Positions 1 through 7,528 of a stretch of DNA of 30,387 nt are shown in pieces; within the stretch, counting starts at the first letter, position 1, and every line of letters starts with the position of its first letter. The DNA is from an uncultured Eubacterium sp. GTDB taxonomy: Bacteria > Bacillota > Clostridia > Lachnospirales > Lachnospiraceae. The notes beneath the pieces are model-generated. The model saw nothing but the letters and a program-made list of their open reading frames with translations. It was not told the DNA's origin and did not search any database. The stretch is taken from positions 1 through 30,387 of the forward strand of contig CAJUIL010000039.1 in assembly GCA_910586225.1 (NCBI GenBank), in the 5' to 3' direction. Both the position numbers and the translations under genes were made by a program.

Positions 1-2310
1 ACCGTAGTAATAATCCTCATAGGATTTCAAGAGGACAATGCCGTTTGCTTCCTTGTCTCCGAACAATGCAATCGCATCGTTGGTAGCTTCTTCAAGATCA
101 CGGAAGCAGACAATATTACCAAAGGACTTAACTGAATTGAGGATACGGTTCGTTCTGGAAAATGCCTGTATCAGACCGTGCATTTTCAAGTTCTTATCTA
201 CCCAAAGGGTGTTAAGTGTTGTTGCATCGAAGCCCGTCAAGAACATGTTGACTACAATCAGCAAATCGACTTCACGCTTCTTAACCTTATCGGAAAGGTC
301 TTTGTAGTAATCTTGGAAGCCCTTGCTTGATGTATCGAAATTGGTTTTGAAAATCTTGTTGTAGTCTTTAATTGCCCTATCCAGAAAGTCACGGGAACTC
401 TGGTCAAGGTCATCGGTGTCAAAACTTTCATCGTCCAGAATACCATCGGCACTATCCGCTTCGTTTGGAGCGAATGAGAAGATGGTGGCAATGGTCAAAT
501 CTCTGTGCTGTTCTGCAATCTGTTTTTTTAGCTCCAGATAATACTTTTTGCAGACAGGAATAGAACTGACGGCAAACATAGAGTTAAAACCGTTTATTCG
601 CTGACCTTTCAGACTGTAATAGGAATTTCGCATGGTCTTTTGGTCGAAGTGTTCCAAAATGTACTTCACAACCTCTGTGATACGCTCCGGCGAACTCAAT
701 GCTTCCTCGGTGTCAATAGCGGCAACCTGTTTGTCCTGCTTTCCATCCTTTTGCTTGACTGTGTTGATATAGTCGATACGGAATGGCAGAACATTTCCAT
801 CGTTGATGGCATCCACAATGGTGTAAGTGTGGAGCTTCGCACCAAAAGCCTGCTCTGTGGTTCTCAAATCCGGATTGCCGCCTGTTCCGGCATTGACAGC
901 GAAAATAGGTGTACCAGTAAATCCGAAGATATGATAGTCCTTGAAATACTTGTCCACCTTGATTGTCTTTTCGCCCTTTTTGATTTGCCCTCCCACAATT
1001 CGGGTGTGCATATCTCCAAACTGGCTGCGGTGGCACTCGTCAAACACAAGAACAATATGCTTGTTGCGGATGGGGTGGCTCGGATTTTTGGTAATGAACA
1101 CATCCAGCTTCTGAATGGTCGTTACGATAATTCGGGAAGTGCTGTCCTCAAGCTGTCTTTGCAAAATAGCGGTACTCTTGTTTCCGTTGGCAGCACCTTT
1201 CTCAAAGCGGTCATATTCCTTAATGGTCTGGTAGTCCAAGTCCTTACGGTCAACCACAAACAGAACCTTTTCGATATACGGCAGGTTCGTAGCAAGCTGG
1301 GCAGTCTTAAAGGAAGTCAAGGTCTTGCCGCTTCCTGTGGTGTGCCAGATATATCCTCCGGCTTCGATAGTGCCTGTTTTCTTGTAGTTGGTGGACACTT
1401 CAATTCTGTTCAAAATACGTTCGGTAGCAACAATCTGATAGGGGCGCATGACAAGCAACAATTCTTCGGATGTGAACACGCAGTATTTTGTCAGGATATT
1501 CAGAATGGTGTGCTTCGCAAAGAATGTCTTTGTGAAATCCACAAGGTCGGGAATGACCTCGTTATTGCCGTCTGCCCAATAGGAAGTGAACTCAAAGCTG
1601 TTGGAAGTTTTCTTGCTGTGCTTCTTGGAGGAATTTTCACTTTCCTTAATGTGACTTGCTCTGGTGGTGTTGGAATAATACTTTGTGAATGTGCCGTTGG
1701 AGATAACGAAAATCTGCACATACTCATAAAGCCCACAACCAGCCCAGAAGCTATCACGCTGATAACGGTTGATCTGGTTGAACGCTTCCTTGATAGCAAC
1801 GCCACGGCGTTTCAGCTCCACATGAACCAGCGGCAGACCGTTCACAAGAATGGTCACATCATATCGGGTGTCGTGCGTTCCGGCACTTTCCTCATACTGA
1901 TTGATGACCTGCAAACGGTTGTTGTGGATATTCTTCTTGTTAATCAGAGAGATGTTCATCGTCGTGCCGTCCTCACGGGTCAGATTTTGAACATAGTCCT
2001 CTTGAATTTTTCGGGTCTTTTCCACGATACCCTCATTGGCATTGGCAATCTTGCTTTTGAAAAAGCTGTCCCATTCCTTATCCGTAAACTGATAGTTATT
2101 GAGTATTTCTAACTGTCTGCGGAGATTGGCAATGAGTGCATCGGCGTTGTGAATGGTCACATACTCATAGCCCTGTTCGCCCAGCATTTTGATAAATGCT
2201 GCTTCCAGAGTCGCTTCACTCTGGTAAGCATCAGAGCGTTTGGTTTGTGGCTCATATTCGGTTACAACCGTACTTTCATTGGTTGAAAGTACGATATGGT
2301 AGGTACTCAT
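1..2310 (-). CDS. hsdR: Type I restriction enzyme, R subunit (partial, C-terminus off the left edge)
   Basis: This is the motor and nuclease subunit of a type I restriction system, which cleaves unmodified DNA after ATP-driven translocation. The first 770 codons are visible and the frame stays open to the window edge; family members are about 1000 residues long. The nuclease core is seen as D151, E165 and K167 (ELK), the same residue numbers I recall for EcoR124I. The Walker A motif TGSGKT has K329, and the DECH box is at 424-427. The start ATG at 2310 follows GAGGTGAT and lies four bases after the stop of the HEPN-like gene, so it is the last visible gene of the operon. No frameshift was found in the visible part. 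Whether the C-terminal HsdM/HsdS-contact region is intact cannot be seen. Confidence 0.95.
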   Translation of the reverse strand, partial: MSTYHIVLSTNESTVVTEYEPQTKRSDAYQSEATLEAAFIKMLGEQGYEYVTIHNADALIANLRRQLEILNNYQFTDKEWDSFFKSKIANANEGIVEKTRKIQEDYVQNLTREDGTTMNISLINKKNIHNNRLQVINQYEESAGTHDTRYDVTILVNGLPLVHVELKRRGVAIKEAFNQINRYQRDSFWAGCGLYEYVQIFVISNGTFTKYYSNTTRASHIKESENSSKKHSKKTSNSFEFTSYWADGNNEVIPDLVDFTKTFFAKHTILNILTKYCVFTSEELLLVMRPYQIVATERILNRIEVSTNYKKTGTIEAGGYIWHTTGSGKTLTSFKTAQLATNLPYIEKVLFVVDRKDLDYQTIKEYDRFEKGAANGNKSTAILQRQLEDSTSRIIVTTIQKLDVFITKNPSHPIRNKHIVLVFDECHRSQFGDMHTRIVGGQIKKGEKTIKVDKYFKDYHIFGFTGTPIFAVNAGTGGNPDLRTTEQAFGAKLHTYTIVDAINDGNVLPFRIDYINTVKQKDGKQDKQVAAIDTEEALSSPERITEVVKYILEHFDQKTMRNSYYSLKGQRINGFNSMFAVSSIPVCKKYYLELKKQIAEQHRDLTIATIFSFAPNEADSADGILDDESFDTDDLDQSSRDFLDRAIKDYNKIFKTNFDTSSKGFQDYYKDLSDKVKKREVDLLIVVNMFLTGFDATTLNTLWVDKNLKMHGLIQAFSRTNRILNSVKSFGNIVCFRDLEEATNDAIALFGDKEANGIVLLKSYEDYYYG

Positions 2311-2314
2311 AATA

Positions 2315-2821
2315 TCACCTCAATTCTTCATCTTTTCCGTTTTCTCTAACTAACGATTCATAAACAAATTTTAGAATATGCGCAAACGCAAACAAGAACA
2401 CGGGATTTGCCGACATTGCTTTTGCTTCGCACATGTATCTATACTCAGGAAATGCTTGATCTTGTTCTTTTAGGCATAAGTAAAATTCTTTTTCCCTATT
2501 TTTTATACCAATATTTTTCGATATATATTCCTGCTCATTCTGGGGCAATTTTTCAAACAGTCCCTTTAATCCATGCGTCTTTGAGAAATCCACGCCAAAG
2601 CCATATAATATTGCTTTCAAAAATAACTCACATGAAAATGCTACATTTGCTAATGTTACAGGCATCCAATTTGAATTTTTTATTGTAAAACAAGATACCT
2701 CGAAATACTGAGCAGCTAATTTATAAAAGCTTTGTCTCAAAGATTCTTGGTCTTTTTTACGATCAAACTTTCTGGTTTTTGATAAATCAAAAGGCGCAAA
2801 ACCTTTTTCGCTTTTCATCAT
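2315..2821 (-). CDS. HEPN-like small helical protein within the type I R-M operon
   Basis: This 168-residue protein is not a standard R-M subunit. The central stretch, about residues 56-92, has a conserved-looking helix with CELFLKAIL, then an acidic/aromatic turn and HGLKGLFEKLP. That resembles HEPN-domain proteins, which often show ExxLKALL followed by HxLxxL. I do not see a clear catalytic Rx4-6H motif, so RNase activity is not supported. No signal peptide or membrane segment is seen. The start codon overlaps the stop of the half-hsdS by ATGA, and hsdR starts four bases after its end, so it is co-transcribed and probably translationally coupled. A second in-frame ATG follows the first directly. 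Possible roles are an abortive-infection helper, a regulator of HsdR or a passenger gene; the sequence does not decide between them. Confidence 0.6.
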   Translation of the reverse strand: MMKSEKGFAPFDLSKTRKFDRKKDQESLRQSFYKLAAQYFEVSCFTIKNSNWMPVTLANVAFSCELFLKAILYGFGVDFSKTHGLKGLFEKLPQNEQEYISKNIGIKNREKEFYLCLKEQDQAFPEYRYMCEAKAMSANPVFLFAFAHILKFVYESLVRENGKDEELR

Positions 2822-3396
2822 ATATTCTCTCCCTTGAATGACAGCAGCTTATCACGATAGTATTCGTATTGCTTAGTCCTCGCTTCAATCTCTGCTGGTA
2901 AGCCGGAAGAAATGTCATTGCAGAGGGCATCGAAGCGGTCAAGTATGCCTACAATATGCTCCTGTTCCTTGATAGCAGGAAGCGGAATAGGTATTGTGTT
3001 AAGGTTCTTCTGGTTCAGCTTCGGTTGTGCTCCACCAGAAATAAATTGTGAAAGGTCGATAGAGTTCAAGTAGAACTCGACATATCTTCTCGTTGTATAA
3101 CAATCAAACTTCAAAACATGAGCATGGTTATTTACCCAATTCTTGCCCGATATAGAAAACGCAATCGGTGTGCTTCGTGCTACCAGATTGTTGCCATCCT
3201 CGGAAACAAGCAGATAATCTCCATCAAAGATATAACCACTCACATAATCAACAATGCCGGATGCACCGTAGTAAGGGTACTCGCCAGCTTCACGGTTGCC
3301 GCTTGTGATAGGCTTTCTCTTACTGTCATGGTTTTCAGAAATCATATTCAGCGTAACAGAAACAAAACCAAAAACATATTGACAAAGCAGGATCAA
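2818..3396 (-). CDS. hsdS: Half-length type I specificity subunit (one TRD plus one conserved helix region)
   Basis: This 192-residue ORF carries a single target-recognition domain (RKPITSG, YPYYGASGIVDYV, FDGDYLLVSEDG) followed by the conserved coiled-coil region IEARTKQYEYYRDKLLSF. A full HsdS has two such halves, so this is a half subunit. The only start near its 5' end is TTG at 3396, which overlaps the stop of the upstream hsdS. A later ATG sits close to RKPITSG without a good ribosome site. The open frame extends upstream without a stop to 3462, past the GACA repeat tract at 3409-3423. One extra GACA there would join it in frame to hsdS. It may therefore be a switched-off third recognition domain rather than an independent gene. 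Half-S proteins can also act as dimers, which is an alternative. Confidence 0.75.
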   Translation of the reverse strand: MILLCQYVFGFVSVTLNMISENHDSKRKPITSGNREAGEYPYYGASGIVDYVSGYIFDGDYLLVSEDGNNLVARSTPIAFSISGKNWVNNHAHVLKFDCYTTRRYVEFYLNSIDLSQFISGGAQPKLNQKNLNTIPIPLPAIKEQEHIVGILDRFDALCNDISSGLPAEIEARTKQYEYYRDKLLSFKGENI

Positions 3397-4604
3397 GCCA
3401 TTAAGCTCGTCTGTCTGTCTGTCAAGATTATCTTGCCAGTTGCAGCATAAGTCAAGAGAGCATCACGATAGAATTTGTATTGCTTCTGTCTTGCTTCAAT
3501 CTCCGCAGGCAGTCCGATTTTGAGGTCAGAGCAGATAGCATCGAAGTTATCCAGAACATACACAAGGCGTTTCTGAACATCAAGTGCCGGAACAGGAATT
3601 TCAAGAGACAGTACCAGAGACGAGTTCAGGTCGCCTCTTGCTCCTTGTTTTCTGCTAATGAGTTCATCATACTTGTTGTAAATGCAGTAGTAGATGTATC
3701 TATACAAGGCTTTGCTCTCATCAATCTCCAAATTCAGACAATGCTGATTGGTGGTTGCTTTTATCTTGTTAATAGCACATCTTCCTGCGGTAGCACCAGA
3801 AATCGCAACAATCACGCAATTCTCCGGTATCCATTTTACTGCGGTCTCTGCAACTGCTTTTTCAGTTATATAGCTATCCACTTCAGTAATTTCATTAAAG
3901 CGAACATCCTGCGTCCTTATCCACGGAATAGTGCCATTCTCATAGTAGTCAGAATTTCCTTTAGTAGGAGTAGAGCCGGAACAGCTCTTTTTGACAACAG
4001 TACGGAGCTGGACGATGGGAATATCCACACCATTGAAGGTCAGTAGCTTATTCCTATAATAATTATATTGTTTTTGTCTTGCTGTAAGCTCCGCTGTAAG
4101 CTCCGTGAAATTGTCCAGAATACGGACAATTTCACTCTGCACTTCCATTGGAGGGATGGGAACTAAGCGTTTATTCATGCTCGCCATCGAAACATGGGGC
4201 ATTGTAGATTTTGTTAATGACTTTGATATATCATCTATGTCTTTCGCCAAAAAGTAATACAAGAACCTCTTATTCAACACCGTTTCGTCAAACACGAGTT
4301 TCCAAATATGATAATGGAAAATCACCGTTTCGCCAGACCAAATTTGCGGACCGAGTGTTGCTGCCCATGTATATAACAAATCTCCGTTTTCACAGTATTT
4401 ATCCTCATCCAATTCTAAATCAGAATAGTACCACTTATCATTCGTATAAAAGTTCCCCACTCGAAGAACCTTGTATTTTCCCTCATCAAGCAATTCTGCT
4501 TGTTTGTACGCTCGACCATTAAGGAAGCGAACAACCTCGCCTAAAGGCTTGAAAGACACACCTTGAGGGCAGAAATTTTCAATCAACAAATCCAATTTAC
4601 TCAT
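3393..4604 (-). CDS. hsdS: Type I restriction-modification specificity subunit HsdS
   Basis: HsdS chooses the bipartite DNA target and assembles with HsdM and HsdR. The 403 residues hold TRD1 (about 10-155), a central conserved region (about 156-192, with TELTAELTARQKQY), TRD2 (about 195-355) and a C-terminal conserved region (IEARQKQYKFYRDALL). The TRDs look unrelated, as expected for an asymmetric target. The start overlaps the end of the Cys-rich ORF by eight bases and is preceded by AAAGGGGGAG. The central TAEL-type repeat is encoded by two perfect 12-bp copies. The C-terminus ends in LTDRQT encoded by the GACA tract, then a short tail and stop. The TDRQT ending suggests that the reading frame has slipped here compared with a longer form. 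Confidence 0.93.
   Translation of the reverse strand: MSKLDLLIENFCPQGVSFKPLGEVVRFLNGRAYKQAELLDEGKYKVLRVGNFYTNDKWYYSDLELDEDKYCENGDLLYTWAATLGPQIWSGETVIFHYHIWKLVFDETVLNKRFLYYFLAKDIDDISKSLTKSTMPHVSMASMNKRLVPIPPMEVQSEIVRILDNFTELTAELTARQKQYNYYRNKLLTFNGVDIPIVQLRTVVKKSCSGSTPTKGNSDYYENGTIPWIRTQDVRFNEITEVDSYITEKAVAETAVKWIPENCVIVAISGATAGRCAINKIKATTNQHCLNLEIDESKALYRYIYYCIYNKYDELISRKQGARGDLNSSLVLSLEIPVPALDVQKRLVYVLDNFDAICSDLKIGLPAEIEARQKQYKFYRDALLTYAATGKIILTDRQTSLMA
3409..3423 (-). repeat. GACA tetranucleotide tract at the 3' end of hsdS
   Basis: On the minus strand the tract reads GACA three times plus GAC (3.75 units). In the current length the hsdS frame passes through it as LTDRQT and stops 18 bases further on. 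With one additional unit the frame continues as TDRQTDELNGLILL into the half-hsdS. From 4604 to 2818 there are 1787 bases; adding four gives 1791, exactly 597 codons. Confidence 0.8.
4081..4104 (-). repeat. Two perfect 12-bp copies encoding the HsdS central spacer (ELTA-ELTA)
   Basis: GCTGTAAGCTCC occurs twice in tandem on the plus strand. On the coding strand it encodes ELTAELTA in the helix that spaces the two TRDs. EcoR124I and its derivative differ by two versus three copies of a TAEL-encoding 12-bp repeat, which changes the target spacer from 6 to 7 bases. The same arrangement is seen here with two copies. Confidence 0.85.
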
Positions 4605-4812
4605 TTTTCTCCCCCTTTAATTTGAGATATTGTTTCTTCCATGCTCGTGATGGTTTCTTACAGATACAATCTTTAGAAGCAAAAGCGCATACATCTGATA
4701 AACTATTATTAGCACAAATATCAGGATTGTTCTGCCTGCATCCGTAGGTTTGGGTTTCTGTATCTAATTCATTGAGAGGCGCAGAAAACGGTATTTTCAA
4801 GTTACTATTCAT
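4597..4812 (-). CDS. Small Cys-rich protein between hsdM and hsdS
   Basis: This 71-residue ORF has five cysteines in the pattern YGCRQNNPDIC, DVC, DCIC (positions 25, 33, 43, 49, 51), followed by a basic tail KKPSRAWKKQYLKLKG. This looks like a small metal-binding (zinc-ribbon-like) protein, but I cannot name the family. Its start ATG overlaps the hsdM stop (ATGA) and its end overlaps the hsdS start by eight bases. This tight coupling argues that it is a real, co-expressed gene. No signal peptide or membrane segment is seen. A role as an accessory or regulatory factor of the R-M complex is possible but only inferred from position. Confidence 0.65.
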   Translation of the reverse strand: MNSNLKIPFSAPLNELDTETQTYGCRQNNPDICANNSLSDVCAFASKDCICKKPSRAWKKQYLKLKGEKNE

Positions 4813-6377
4813 TGTGCCACCTCGATTTCTGCGATAATCTTCGCTATTTCCTCACGGAGAATCTGTTCACGGGCTACGATTTCTTCAATCTCTGCATTGA
4901 GTTTCACAATATCGATAACTTCTCTCGTATCCTCCTGCTCAACATAGGTACTGACAGATAGATTGTAGTCCTGCGCTTTGATCTCGTCATAGTTGGCAAG
5001 GTGGGAAAAGTGTTGCGTACCGTTTCGGGAAACAAATTCGTCCACAATATGGGCGATATTTTCCTCAGTCAAGCGGTTGTTATTCGTTACCTTAACAAAC
5101 TCGCCGGAAGCATCAATAAACAGGGTCTTGTTGTCGGACTTGCTGCGCTTCAGAACCATGATGCATGTCGCAATGGAAGTTCCGAAGAACAGGTTGCTCG
5201 GCAACTGAATGATGCAGTCAATAAAGTTGTTGTCAATCAAATACTGACGAATTTTCTTTTCAGCTCCACCACGGTACATGATACCGGGGAAGCAAACGAT
5301 AGCCGCTGTTCCGTTGGTAGCAAGCCACGCCAGAGAGTGCATGATAAAAGCAAGGTCAGCTTTGGACTTCGGTGCAAGCACTCCGGCAGGAGAGAAACGA
5401 GGGTCGTTTATCAAAACAGGGTTGTCATCGCCCTCCCACTTGATAGAGTAAGGGGGATTTGAAACAATAACCTCAAACGGTTCATCATCCCAATGCTGCG
5501 GATACAGCAGGGTGTCCTCGTGGGCAATATCAAACTTGTCAAAGTCAATGTCATGCAGGAACATATTGATACGGCAAAGGTTGTATGTAGTCAGATTGAT
5601 TTCCTGTCCATAGAAACCTTGACGCACATTCTCTTTACCGAGGATTTTTGCCGCTTTCAGAAGCAGAGAACCAGAACCGCAAGCAGGGTCATAAACCTTG
5701 TTGACCTCTGTTTTCCCAGCAACAGCCATGCGGGTCAGAAGCTCGGAAACCTCTTGGGGAGTAAAGAACTCACCGCCGCTTTTTCCGGCGTTGGATGCGT
5801 ACATACTCATAAGGTATTCGTAAGCATCACCGAAAGCGTCAATAGAATTGTCCTTGTAGTTGCCCAAGCCCATGTTTGCCACGCCCTCGATCAGCTTCAC
5901 GAGGTTCGCATTACGTTTGGCAACGGTAGCCCCCAGCTTGTTGCTGTTGACATCAATATCATCAAACAATCCCGCAAAATTATCTTCGCTTTCGCTGCCC
6001 TTTGCTGATTCCTCAATGTGGTTAAAGGCAGCTTCCAAGGTCATGTTCAAATTTTCGTCATTTGCGGCTTTTTTTCTGACATTGCAGAAAAGCTCGCTGG
6101 GCAGAATGAAGAATCCCTTAGTTTTAACCAAGTCCTCACGAGCCTGTTCAGCATCTTCATCGGACAACTGTGCATAATCAAAGTCCACTTCTCCGGCTTC
6201 AATCTCTCCCTCGTTGATGTAATTTGTTAGGTTTTCAGATATATAGCGATAGAACATCATACCCAGCACATAGGACTTGAAATCCCATCCGTCCACGCTT
6301 CCACGCAGTTCATCAGCAATCGCCCATATCGCCCGATGGAGTTCATCACGCTCTTGTTCTTTTCTAATATCAGCCAT
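4809..6377 (-). CDS. hsdM: Type I DNA methyltransferase (N6-adenine), M subunit
   Basis: HsdM methylates adenine in the target chosen by HsdS and forms M2S and R2M2S complexes. The 522-residue protein has the N-terminal helical HsdM domain (about 1-160) and an N6-MTase domain with the SAM motif DPACGSG at 230-236 and the catalytic NPPY at 307-310. The length is normal for the family. The start is placed at 6377, the ATG of MADIRKEQ, because AAGGAG lies seven bases upstream. A longer reading from 6419 would overlap the regulator further and has no ribosome site. The start overlaps the last eight bases of the XRE regulator gene, so the two are coupled. Confidence 0.95.
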   Translation of the reverse strand: MADIRKEQERDELHRAIWAIADELRGSVDGWDFKSYVLGMMFYRYISENLTNYINEGEIEAGEVDFDYAQLSDEDAEQAREDLVKTKGFFILPSELFCNVRKKAANDENLNMTLEAAFNHIEESAKGSESEDNFAGLFDDIDVNSNKLGATVAKRNANLVKLIEGVANMGLGNYKDNSIDAFGDAYEYLMSMYASNAGKSGGEFFTPQEVSELLTRMAVAGKTEVNKVYDPACGSGSLLLKAAKILGKENVRQGFYGQEINLTTYNLCRINMFLHDIDFDKFDIAHEDTLLYPQHWDDEPFEVIVSNPPYSIKWEGDDNPVLINDPRFSPAGVLAPKSKADLAFIMHSLAWLATNGTAAIVCFPGIMYRGGAEKKIRQYLIDNNFIDCIIQLPSNLFFGTSIATCIMVLKRSKSDNKTLFIDASGEFVKVTNNNRLTEENIAHIVDEFVSRNGTQHFSHLANYDEIKAQDYNLSVSTYVEQEDTREVIDIVKLNAEIEEIVAREQILREEIAKIIAEIEVAQ

Positions 6378-6594
6378 TTTCTTTCTCCTTTTCATCGGGA
6401 ATAAAATCCAGAATATCATCTACCTTGCAACCAAGAGCAAGACATATCTTTTCGATACTATCCAAAGATACATACTGGTCACGCCTTAGTCGGGTTAGAA
6501 TATTAGCACTAAATCCAGCTTTCTCCGTCAATTCGGCGGTCGGAATGCCCCGGTCTATAAGCAAGTGAAATAGTTTTTTATATGTTACAGCCAT
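6370..6594 (-). CDS. Small XRE/Cro-CI-type regulator at the head of the R-M operon
   Basis: This 74-residue protein is almost entirely a helix-turn-helix domain of the small Cro/CI type: TAELTEKAGFSANILTRLRRDQYVSLDSIEKICLALGCKVDDIL. The C-terminus is acidic/basic and short. The start at 6594 is chosen because AAGGAGG lies six bases upstream; a longer reading from 6624 would place the start inside the promoter. Being the first gene of the operon and coupled to hsdM, it is likely an autoregulator that sets R-M expression. A palindrome overlapping the -10 box (6623-6632) is the likely operator. Controllers of this sort often delay restriction until methylation is established, but that is inference here. 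Confidence 0.85.
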   Translation of the reverse strand: MAVTYKKLFHLLIDRGIPTAELTEKAGFSANILTRLRRDQYVSLDSIEKICLALGCKVDDILDFIPDEKEKENG

Positions 6595-6622
6595 ATAGTC
6601 CTCCTTGCCATGATAATCACTC

Positions 6623-6632
6623 ATGATATCAT
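6623..6632. promoter_or_regulatory. Palindrome overlapping the R-M promoter -10 (candidate XRE operator)
   Basis: ATGATATCAT is a perfect 10-bp palindrome overlapping the -10 box. A second ATGATA lies 13 bases away at 6610-6615. Placement is right for an autorepressor site. The assignment to the XRE protein is inferred. Confidence 0.45.
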
Positions 6633-6656
6633 ATCACGAAAATGTGAAAATTTCAA
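6628..6656 (-). promoter_or_regulatory. Sigma-A promoter of the type I R-M operon
   Basis: On the minus strand TTGAAA (-35, 6651-6656) and TATGAT (-10, 6628-6633) are separated by 17 bases, a near-consensus promoter. The start codon of the XRE regulator follows about 34 bases downstream. Confidence 0.8.
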
Positions 6657-6691
6657 TTCATCGTTATAGATATTTGTATAGGAATAGTGTA

Positions 6692-6733
6692 AGAAAAAAG
6701 CCTGATGCAGTAGTTATTACTTACATCAAGCCT
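6692..6733 (-). terminator. Rho-independent terminator upstream of the R-M promoter
   Basis: On the minus strand a hairpin with arms GGCTTGATG and CATCAGGC, with wobbles, is followed by TTTTTT. It would end transcription coming from the truncated XRE gene before the R-M promoter, insulating the operon. Confidence 0.6.
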
Positions 6734-6789
6734 TTATCTCTTTTGCAGTTCTGTATAAGCGTGGGTTCGTCATATCTGATGTGGTATCT

Positions 6790-6936
6790 TTAACTATGGG
6801 AAACTCCACGCTCCCATTTGCTGATGGCTTTGTCAGATAAAAACAGCTGCCCGGCCAGCTCCTTTTGCGTCATACCCTTTTCTTTTCTACGGGCGGATAA
6901 AAAATTACCAAATTTTACTTTGTCGATCTCAAACAT
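6790..6936 (-). pseudogene. Truncated XRE-family regulator (N-terminal HTH only)
   Basis: The reading frame from ATG 6936, with AGGAG upstream, gives 48 residues: FGNFLSARRKEKGMTQKELA, then LFLSDKAISKWERGVS, and stops at once. Full proteins of this type continue after WERG with several more helices and usually a C-terminal domain. It is therefore an N-terminal remnant, truncated right at the end of the HTH. An alternative is a very short functional HTH protein. It lies between the R-M island and yajC on the minus strand and fits as debris at an insertion boundary. Confidence 0.6.
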
Positions 6937-6990
6937 AACGATATCTCCTGTATGCTGATTATAAATGCGAAATGGCAGCGATACAACCTC

Positions 6991-7035
6991 CTGCAGGTAG
7001 AATCTGTATATTTTGCGGTAAACTGCAGGTAGAAT
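6991..7035. repeat. Pair of direct repeats upstream of the XRE remnant
   Basis: CTGCAGGTAGAAT occurs perfectly at 6991-7003 and 7023-7035. The copies start 32 bases apart, about three helical turns, and lie 55-100 bases upstream of the XRE remnant start. Possible operator half-sites of that regulator. Confidence 0.5.
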
Positions 7036-7079
7036 TTCGCACTGCCTTATAAAAATCAGTAAATTTTTTCTAAAATAGG

Positions 7080-7108
7080 TTGCCCTATTGCAGATATTTG
7101 TGTACAAT
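7080..7108 (+). promoter_or_regulatory. Sigma-A promoter of yajC
   Basis: TTGCCC (7080-7085) and TACAAT (7103-7108) are separated by exactly 17 bases, and the yajC start lies 57 bases downstream. Confidence 0.75.
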
Positions 7109-7164
7109 GTTATTTGTGTACCTGCTATCAGGTGCAAATTTTTGAGATTCTTAGGAGGAAAAAC

Positions 7165-7518
7165 ATGATCTCATCACGTATTCTTGCAGCGTCAGCAGCA
7201 GCTTCGCCGGCAGGCGGTATGGCAAGTATGATACTGACATTGGTTATTATGGTCGGATTTATGTATTTTTTTATGCTTCGTCCGCAGCAGAAGGAGCAGA
7301 AAAAGAAAAACGCCATGCTCGCAGCGCTGGAGGTAGGCGATACCGTATTGACGACGAGCGGATTTTACGGAACGATCATTGATATCTCGGATGATACAGT
7401 GATCGTAGAATTTGGAAACAATAAAAACTGCCGTATTCCAATGCAGCGCGCAGCAATTTCGGTTGTGGAAAAGCCGGAGGATTCGGCGAAAGCAGTCGAA
7501 AGCAAAAAGGGTAAATGA
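7165..7518 (+). CDS. yajC: Preprotein translocase accessory subunit YajC
   Basis: YajC is a small single-span membrane protein that associates with SecDF and the Sec translocon. The 117-residue product has a transmembrane segment at about 19-36 (MILTLVIMVGFMYFFML), followed directly by the family signature RPQQKEQKKKNAMLAALEVGDTVLTTSG (given as residues 37-64) and a short beta-rich C-terminal domain. The start at 7165 is preceded by AGGAGG at a normal distance; an upstream ATG at 7114 lacks a ribosome site. It is monocistronic here: promoter at 7080 and a strong terminator directly after. In many relatives tgt or secDF are neighbours; here the upstream side is occupied by the R-M island. Confidence 0.93.
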   Translation: MISSRILAASAAASPAGGMASMILTLVIMVGFMYFFMLRPQQKEQKKKNAMLAALEVGDTVLTTSGFYGTIIDISDDTVIVEFGNNKNCRIPMQRAAISVVEKPEDSAKAVESKKGK

Positions 7519-7528
7519 GTGACATAGA

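Noticed and set aside
640..2112. A 490-codon open frame on the plus strand
   Set aside because: It is fully antisense to hsdR, which has verified nuclease and helicase motifs in register; the plus-strand product has no recognisable domain and no good ribosome site.
3393..4604. Invertible hsdS shufflon
   Set aside because: The half-hsdS lies in the same orientation as hsdS, no long inverted repeats were seen between them and no recombinase gene is in the window; repeat slippage explains the arrangement better.
5001..6008. Plus-strand open frames within hsdM
   Set aside because: They are antisense shadows of a gene with clear SAM and NPPY motifs.
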